From the NCBI GenBank assembly GCA_949450265.1, contig CASTMW010000061.1, forward strand, positions 1-9,342: DNA of 9,342 bases, in the 5' to 3' direction. Positions 4,844-9,342 of the stretch are shown here, piece after piece. The notes under the pieces are model-generated. The model saw only the letters and a program-made list of their open reading frames with translations, did not search any database and had not been told where the DNA came from. Position 1 is the first letter of the stretch, and each line of letters starts with the position of its first letter. A program made the translations under genes and the position numbers. Source of the stretch: an uncultured Eggerthellaceae bacterium (GTDB lineage: Bacteria > Actinomycetota > Coriobacteriia > Coriobacteriales > Eggerthellaceae).

Positions 4844-6100
4844 CTACGGCTGCGGCTGAACCGGAGGGGTCGACTGCACCGGTTGCGGATCAGGGTACAT
4901 GTTCATGGTGGAGGTCACCGAAGGATCGTTCATCCAGTCGCTTGCATAGCGGGCGGTCCAGTGGCCCATCGCACGATACACGAGCAGCGTTTGGAATGCC
5001 GTGGCGAAGCATGTGATGATATAGATCAGCAATAGCGCCGGTGCCATGGCCCCAACGATGCCCATCATGGCCATAAGCGCGGACAGGCCGCTGGCATCGC
5101 CGTAGCCGTGATGCCCGTAGCTATAGTAGTCGTATGGGGCATAGCTGTCGTAATAGCTGGACATCATGATAAGGTCGTAGATGTTCCCGCTCATTGCCAC
5201 GCCCGCGATGGCCAGGATGATCAGCGCCACGATGCTCACGATGATGCCGATGATGATGCCAGGCACGATAGTGATGCACAGCAGCGATCCGGGGTTCTTC
5301 TTGAGCGCGTTCCAAACGGTGCTCACATCGAATCCGGCGCCCAGGCGATCGGCTATGGCCGTGCGCATAGTGGCCGCGTTCAAGAACATGCACAAGAACA
5401 CTGAAATGGCTATGGCGGCAAGCCAGCCGAGCAGTGGCACCAAGCCCACGATGCCACCTGCGATACCCGCGATTAGGGAGATCACCAGCGACAGCACGAA
5501 GTAGAACGCACCGTTCACGAAGCAGCGGTTGCCGAATATCTGCTTGGGCATGGATTCGATGCGGCCCATGGACAGCTGCCGCGCCCAGCGCATGCAGTAG
5601 CCGTTCACCACCCAGTTCAGGATGGGCACAAGATTGATGAGCCCCAGCAAGAGCGTGCGCCCGATCCATCCGTTGGACTGCTTGATGTCATCCCAGGCAC
5701 AGCCGATGCAACCTTTTGCATAGGTCGGTTGCGCTGGAGCGGTGGGGGCAGTAGCTTGGGTGGACGCGGTGTAGGCGGGAGCACCTGTCGCGTTCGTTGT
5801 GCCCGCCGCACCTGCGGTGGTATTCGTTGCGCCCGCCGTGGTGCTTGTCGCCCCAGTTGTTGGCGCAGTATAGGCCGTTGCGGTTTGTTGGGCAGATGCC
5901 GGTTGCTCGGTCGCCTGCTGCGCTGCTTGCGCCGTGGGCTCAGCGGTTGGCTGCGCTGTCGGTTGCGCCTGCACCGCGGCCACCACCTGCTCGGTCGTCA
6001 CGCTCTCAGCCGAAGCCGACGTGCCCGCAAGCGGTTCACCGCACGAGAAGCATACCGCGTTGCCCTCGGGGTTCTCTTTCCCACAATTCTGGCAGATCAT
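4844..6100 (-). CDS. Zinc-ribbon, low-complexity linker and DUF4013-like membrane protein
   Basis: The 418-residue product begins with a zinc ribbon: C3-x2-C6 and C17-x2-C20 (MICQNCGK..CFSCGEPL). Residues of about 25-125 form an Ala/Thr/Gln/Pro-rich linker. A second Cys pair (C131, C134 in GCIGC) precedes a hydrophobic region of about 145-385 that resembles DUF4013 membrane proteins (GRTLLLGLINLVPILNW, then several long helices). Around residues 314-337 a loop is rich in Tyr, Asp, Gly and His. The C-terminal 20 residues are Pro/Gln-rich. AGAAGGAG lies upstream of the ATG, and the start overlaps the stop of the kinase gene by 4 bp (ATGA), suggesting translational coupling. The zinc ribbon is expected on the cytoplasmic side. 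DUF4013 proteins have no known biochemical role, so function is unassigned. Confidence 0.85.
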   Translation of the reverse strand: MICQNCGKENPEGNAVCFSCGEPLAGTSASAESVTTEQVVAAVQAQPTAQPTAEPTAQAAQQATEQPASAQQTATAYTAPTTGATSTTAGATNTTAGAAGTTNATGAPAYTASTQATAPTAPAQPTYAKGCIGCAWDDIKQSNGWIGRTLLLGLINLVPILNWVVNGYCMRWARQLSMGRIESMPKQIFGNRCFVNGAFYFVLSLVISLIAGIAGGIVGLVPLLGWLAAIAISVFLCMFLNAATMRTAIADRLGAGFDVSTVWNALKKNPGSLLCITIVPGIIIGIIVSIVALIILAIAGVAMSGNIYDLIMMSSYYDSYAPYDYYSYGHHGYGDASGLSALMAMMGIVGAMAPALLLIYIITCFATAFQTLLVYRAMGHWTARYASDWMNDPSVTSTMNMYPDPQPVQSTPPVQPQP

Positions 6101-6648
6101 GATCTCTCCTTCTGATCCTTGTCCTTCAATGCTGCTATCACCTTCTCGGCGGCTTCGGTTATCGAAACGCCGCCAACATCCACTGTGACCTCAGCGTATC
6201 TTTCGTAGAGCGGCACCCGTTCCTCGTAGAGGTCGGCCAGGCTTGCGCAATTCGCTTCGCGCATGACCACGCCGCGCTCGGCGAATTCCGGCAGGCGCAC
6301 ATGCAGCTCGTCAAGACCTATCTTGAGGTATACCACATGACCGATCTGTGCGAGGTGCTCCATGCCCGCAGGCGAGTAGATGGCTGACCCACCAGTGGAG
6401 ATGATGGTGTTGTTGAAGGCCAGGTCGCATAGCACGTTGCCTTCCACTTCGATGAAGCCGTCGGGACCCAGCGAATCGATCAGCCGCTGCAGCGTCTTGT
6501 CCATACGCTGCTGGATCAACAGGTCAACATCGACGAAATCATAGTTCATCATCTTCGCCAGCACCACGCCGATGGTGGACTTGCCCACGCCGGGCATGCC
6601 GATCAGCACGATGTTGTCGCGGACAGTCCGGTCGCTTTCCTGTGCCAT
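6097..6648 (-). CDS. Shikimate-kinase-like P-loop kinase
   Basis: The 183-residue protein has the fold and length of shikimate kinase, which phosphorylates shikimate with ATP in chorismate synthesis. The Walker A loop GMPGVGKST spans residues 17-25. DVDLLI at 40-45 carries the expected acidic residues, and a YLKIGLDELHVRL strand-helix and ERVPLYERYAEV segment match the C-terminal half. Two canonical substrate motifs differ: the FR pair is F65-I66, so the shikimate-binding arginine is missing, and the GGG triplet is G86-G87-S88. I chose the ATG at 6648 because AAGGAG lies 5 bases upstream; the longer frame adds 33 residues of non-coding character. No other aromatic pathway gene is nearby. The true substrate may differ, although related proteins are commonly annotated as shikimate kinase. 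Confidence 0.82.
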   Translation of the reverse strand: MAQESDRTVRDNIVLIGMPGVGKSTIGVVLAKMMNYDFVDVDLLIQQRMDKTLQRLIDSLGPDGFIEVEGNVLCDLAFNNTIISTGGSAIYSPAGMEHLAQIGHVVYLKIGLDELHVRLPEFAERGVVMREANCASLADLYEERVPLYERYAEVTVDVGGVSITEAAEKVIAALKDKDQKERS

Positions 6649-6718
6649 CTGGTCTCCTTGTGGTCGTTCGCCTTGGGCCGCCGCGCTCTTTGCGCGTGCG
6701 TCGCCGTCAATTCTACCG

Positions 6719-7654
6719 TTATTCCTGCACGGAGAGGTCGTCTGCAATCGAAGCGTCGATTTTCTCGGGAGGTTTTCGCAGCGGGAAGGCTTCCGACAGC
6801 ACGATGGCGGCGAAGATCAGCACGAACCCCGCCACCAACGGCAAGGTTAGGGCCTCGCCATACAGTATCACGCTGAACGCCACGCCGAAGATGGATTCCA
6901 GCGACAGCAGCAGCGCGGCCTGCGCGGGGTGCACGTATTTCAGCGCTACGTTCTGGCAGATCATGGCAACGCAGGTGCACATGACCACCAGATAGGCCAT
7001 GTTGGCGTAGTAGGACAGCGGGATGGCGGCCAGGTCGGGTGCGGGTTCGGTAAGAGCGCCCACTAGCACGCCCAAGGCGCCGCTGACCCAGAACTGGTAC
7101 ACGGTCAGCACCACGGCGTCGCGGTCGCGCGCCAGCATGGCCGTGGCCACGATATGCGCCCCGAAGAAGAATCCGCCCACGATGGTCATCAGATCGCCGA
7201 ACCCAACGGCCAGCTGATCGCCTGACAGCGAGACGAACCCCACGCCGGTGATGCAGAGCACAGCCGCGATCAAGTTGTAGCGCGTGGGGCGGCGGCGCGT
7301 GACGAACCAGAACATGAACGGTACCAGCACGCAATAGATGTCGGTTAGGAAGGCGTTCTTGCCGGGAGTGGTGAAGTTTAGCCCCACCGTTTGCGTCCAA
7401 TAGGCGGCGAAGATGAGCGCGCCAAGGATGGCGCCAGCGCGCAGCGTGCTTGGGTCGAGCGCCTTCCGCACGCGCTTGGCGAACACGATGGTCAGGATCA
7501 GCGCAGTGGCAAGGAAGCGCAGCCCGATCAGCCACGATGGCTCGAAGGCATCCATGGTGTCCTTCATCACCACGAACGAGCTGCCCCAGATGAGCGCGGC
7601 GGCGGCGCACATCAGCTTGTAGACGAAGGGAGGAAGGGGATGCAAGCGCGACAT
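6719..7654 (-). CDS. EamA-domain (DMT superfamily) membrane transporter
   Basis: This 311-residue inner-membrane protein has about ten hydrophobic helices arranged as two EamA repeats. The first begins AALIWGSSFVVMKDTM, with FEPSWLIGLRFLATALIL following, as in the family. The second begins around GGFFFGAHIVATAML and ends with AALLLSLESIFGVAFSVILYGEAL..GFVLIFAAIVLSE, the usual end of repeat two. Such proteins export or import amino acids and other small metabolites; the substrate cannot be told. The ATG at 7652-7654 lies 10 bp after the upstream gene's stop codon, with a weak TAAGG as ribosome binding site, so translation is probably coupled to the DUF2207 gene. A longer in-frame reading to 7876 only overlaps that gene and is not supported. 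The C-terminal tail (KPPEKIDASIADDLSVQE) is polar and probably cytoplasmic. Confidence 0.9.
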   Translation of the reverse strand: MSRLHPLPPFVYKLMCAAAALIWGSSFVVMKDTMDAFEPSWLIGLRFLATALILTIVFAKRVRKALDPSTLRAGAILGALIFAAYWTQTVGLNFTTPGKNAFLTDIYCVLVPFMFWFVTRRRPTRYNLIAAVLCITGVGFVSLSGDQLAVGFGDLMTIVGGFFFGAHIVATAMLARDRDAVVLTVYQFWVSGALGVLVGALTEPAPDLAAIPLSYYANMAYLVVMCTCVAMICQNVALKYVHPAQAALLLSLESIFGVAFSVILYGEALTLPLVAGFVLIFAAIVLSEAFPLRKPPEKIDASIADDLSVQE

Positions 7655-7664
7655 GACAGGGGCC

Positions 7665-9191
7665 TTACGAGTGGGCAGCGGGGGCCGCAGCGTTTCCGGT
7701 AGCGTCTTCGGCATCGGAAACGTGCGCGCGGTCGGCCAGCACCATGGCCAGGGCCAGCCCTTTCGCCGTGCGCCGGGGCAGGTAGTTGGCCATGATGGCG
7801 ATGCAGATGCCCGTGACCAGCAGCATGACCGCTGCCAGTCCATTGCCGAATGCGGCCAGGGCCACCACCGCGGCACTTACAAGGATCACCGCCATGATGA
7901 ATAGCGCTTTTTGCAGGCGGAAGCTGGTGGGGTCGAACAGACGCGCCTGGGCCATGCGCTCGGTGAGCGCCTGCGGATCGGGTTCGTCCTTCGCCACGTG
8001 GTTCCACGCCAGGAAACGGGTGATCAGCGGACCATCGTCCAGCAGTTGGCGCTGCTCGTTCGGCGTGAGCATCAGCAGATCGGTGCGCCGTTCGCGCCCG
8101 AACACTATATAGAGGATGGCCGCAATGGCCAACAACGCCGCGCAGACCAGCGCCACCGTTGCATCAACGGTGAAACGGTTCACCAGCTGGTTGCTGTAGG
8201 TGTCGGTCCATGCTTCCTCTTCGGCCTTCGCGATATCCGTGCGCACGCCGCTGTAGGCTTCGCGGGCATCTTTGGAAAGATTGGTCAGCCACGTTGTGGG
8301 GAACAGGATGTGCGCTTGTGCGTATTGGCCTGCGCGTACCTCGGGCACCTGGTAGCTTACGGTGCCGTCTGCTGCTATGTCCAGCTGACCGGGCGCGCCG
8401 TGCCCCCACGCCAGGACCGTGTCGTTCGGCACGACCGACACGCCTTCGGGCACGGGCAGCTGCACCGAGGCGCTGATGTCGTAGGTGGCCATGTCGTCGC
8501 GCGCGGGCACGTAGTCCCAGTACAGCTCGGCCACGTCGTCATAGGCGGCCACGGCGTTGGTGGCCGACCAATCCACCTCGAACATCACGCGTTCGGCGGG
8601 CCGGTCGAAGAACGTGTAGAGCGTGCGCTTCCAGGTGTCCAGGGCCCACGTTCCCTGGTCGGGGAGGGTCAGTCCGTTGCTGGTCGTAGGCGACGGGAAC
8701 AGCGTGTCCACAAGGCCGCCCGAGCCGGTCACGATGTCGCGCCAGTCGGTGTTCGGCGTGGTGCGTTGCAGCGTTTGCCAGTCGCCCACCACGGTGCCGC
8801 TGTCGTCCACCTGTGCCATGCGCACGCTGGCTACCGTGACCTCGCTTTCGCTGGGCAGGCCGGTGAAGGACCATCGTAGTACATCCGTTGGCTGCGAGAA
8901 GACGAACGTGCGCTGCTCCACCACATGTAGCGTGCCGGTGGTCTGGATCTGGGCGCGCTCGCTCAGGGCAGGGCTGACGAAGGGCGCATCCGTATTCGTG
9001 ATCGCGTTCGTACGCACGTCTGCGTTCGCGTCTGCTTCTGTTGTTGCGTCTGCACCCACACCTGCGCCCGCTTCTGCCTTCGCTTCCGCAGCTGCAGCAG
9101 TTGCTGGCAGGAGCGCGCACGAGACGGCCATCACCCCGGCAAGGAGCCCTGTGATGAGCTGTTTGTGCCATATGTGCGCACGCTTCGCCAC
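7665..9191 (-). CDS. DUF2207-type secreted/membrane protein
   Basis: The 508-residue product starts with a Sec signal peptide: basic residues, then the hydrophobic ITGLLAGVMAVSCALLPATA and an AxA-type site near residue 33. A low-complexity Ala/Asp/Glu stretch follows to about residue 65. The extracytoplasmic region of about 75-340 includes ERAQIQTTGTLHVVEQRTF and LRWSFTGLPSESEVTVASV, which resemble DUF2207. A membrane helix lies at about 345-364, then a basic GRERRTD, a cytoplasmic segment of about 65 residues and a hydrophobic pair at about 431-470. The Gly/Ser-rich tail found in many DUF2207 proteins is absent. The start is GTG at 9189-9191 with AGGA a few bases upstream; no other start lies before the signal peptide. 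It is the first gene of the leftward cluster. Function unknown. Confidence 0.82.
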   Translation of the reverse strand: MAKRAHIWHKQLITGLLAGVMAVSCALLPATAAAAEAKAEAGAGVGADATTEADANADVRTNAITNTDAPFVSPALSERAQIQTTGTLHVVEQRTFVFSQPTDVLRWSFTGLPSESEVTVASVRMAQVDDSGTVVGDWQTLQRTTPNTDWRDIVTGSGGLVDTLFPSPTTSNGLTLPDQGTWALDTWKRTLYTFFDRPAERVMFEVDWSATNAVAAYDDVAELYWDYVPARDDMATYDISASVQLPVPEGVSVVPNDTVLAWGHGAPGQLDIAADGTVSYQVPEVRAGQYAQAHILFPTTWLTNLSKDAREAYSGVRTDIAKAEEEAWTDTYSNQLVNRFTVDATVALVCAALLAIAAILYIVFGRERRTDLLMLTPNEQRQLLDDGPLITRFLAWNHVAKDEPDPQALTERMAQARLFDPTSFRLQKALFIMAVILVSAAVVALAAFGNGLAAVMLLVTGICIAIMANYLPRRTAKGLALAMVLADRAHVSDAEDATGNAAAPAAHS

Positions 9192-9224
9192 TGATCGTCC
9201 TATCTGCGGATTTATTGTCGGTCC

Positions 9225-9253
9225 ATTATAAACATGCCGCTTGCTTCATTGAC
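9225..9253 (-). promoter_or_regulatory. Promoter of the DUF2207-to-zinc-ribbon gene cluster
   Basis: A perfect TATAAT on the minus strand (9230-9225) lies about 34 bp upstream of the GTG start. With a 17-base spacer the -35 box would be GTCAAT (9253-9248), a weak match. This -35 overlaps the -35 box of the opposite-facing tRNA-Ser promoter. Confidence 0.6.
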
Positions 9254-9277
9254 CCTTGGGCGGCACTCGGGTAAGAT
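9249..9277 (+). promoter_or_regulatory. Promoter of tRNA-Ser(GCT)
   Basis: TTGACC (9249-9254), a 17-base spacer and TAAGAT (9272-9277) form a good sigma-70-type promoter, with the tRNA 5' end 15 bases after the -10 box. This leaves a leader of only a few bases. Confidence 0.75.
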
Positions 9278-9291
9278 TCAAACTTGCACGC

Positions 9292-9342
9292 GGAGGAGTG
9301 ACCGAGAGGCCGAAGGTGCTCGCCTGCTAAGTGAGTATGCCC
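9292..9342 (+). tRNA. tRNA-Ser (anticodon GCT), 3' end outside window
   Basis: The sequence begins GGAGGAGTGACCGAGAGGCC, the usual tRNA-Ser acceptor and D arm. The anticodon arm CTCGC/GTGAG encloses the loop CTGCTAA with anticodon GCT, reading AGC and AGU. The window ends in the start of the long variable arm, so the T arm and 3' end are not visible. Confidence 0.93.

Noticed and set aside
6603..7610. 335-residue leftward frame over the EamA gene
   Set aside because: It is rich in Arg and His and lacks membrane or domain features; it is an out-of-frame shadow of the transporter.
7911..8879. 322-residue rightward frame opposite the DUF2207 gene
   Set aside because: Its composition (Arg, His, Gly, Val) is typical of antisense translation in high-GC DNA, and there is no ribosome binding site.
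8999..9090. Tandem repeat or CRISPR-like array
   Set aside because: The repeated TCTGC units encode the Ala-rich stretch after the signal peptide; units are short and irregular, with no spacers.

Overview
The window looks like chromosomal DNA from a high-GC, anaerobic actinobacterium, most likely a gut-type member of the Coriobacteriia (Eggerthellaceae-like). This is inferred from the high GC content, the mix of genes (a phenylacetate-CoA ligase-like enzyme, an AGCS symporter behind a glycine riboswitch, LysR proteins of the 'FSVSQQHY' type, a zinc-ribbon/DUF4013 membrane protein) and the codon style. No taxonomic marker such as rRNA is present, so the assignment is an inference. All genes look chromosomal. 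I saw no transposase, integrase, phage gene, CRISPR array or replication origin.

Layout. Bases 1-214 are non-coding, with a strong hairpin terminator (53-85) and a GATC-rich stretch. A sodium:amino-acid (AGCS) symporter runs leftward (215-1750). Its leader (about 1751-2030) holds a single-aptamer glycine riboswitch, two small hairpins and a TATAAT -10 box. A divergent rightward gene (2239-3579) encodes a phenylacetate-CoA ligase-family enzyme. After it comes a 200-bp non-coding stretch with nested inverted repeats, then a rightward gene (3781-4434) that encodes only the effector-binding half of a LysR regulator, without the DNA-binding half.

A leftward tRNA-Arg(CCT) follows at 4574-4648. Beyond a bidirectional terminator (4786-4816) lies a leftward four-gene cluster, read from 9191 down to 4844: a secreted/membrane DUF2207 protein, an EamA-type transporter, a shikimate-kinase-like P-loop kinase and a zinc-ribbon DUF4013 membrane protein. 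Its spacings are 10 bp, 70 bp and a 4-bp ATGA overlap, so it is probably one operon. Its promoter lies back to back with the promoter of a rightward tRNA-Ser(GCT), whose gene is cut off by the window end.

How the parts work together. Glycine sensing by the riboswitch should control uptake of glycine or alanine by the symporter. The CoA ligase probably activates an arylacetate or similar acid, but no other genes of such a pathway are present. The LysR fragment next to it might bind a small ligand but cannot bind DNA by itself. The four-gene cluster has no obvious common pathway. Only the kinase/zinc-ribbon pair is tightly coupled.

The observations most worth a second look are the LysR effector domain without a helix-turn-helix, the nested inverted repeat immediately upstream of it, the singlet riboswitch leader, and the shikimate-kinase-like protein that has lost canonical substrate residues. 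I do not see a clearly new defence or mobile system here.
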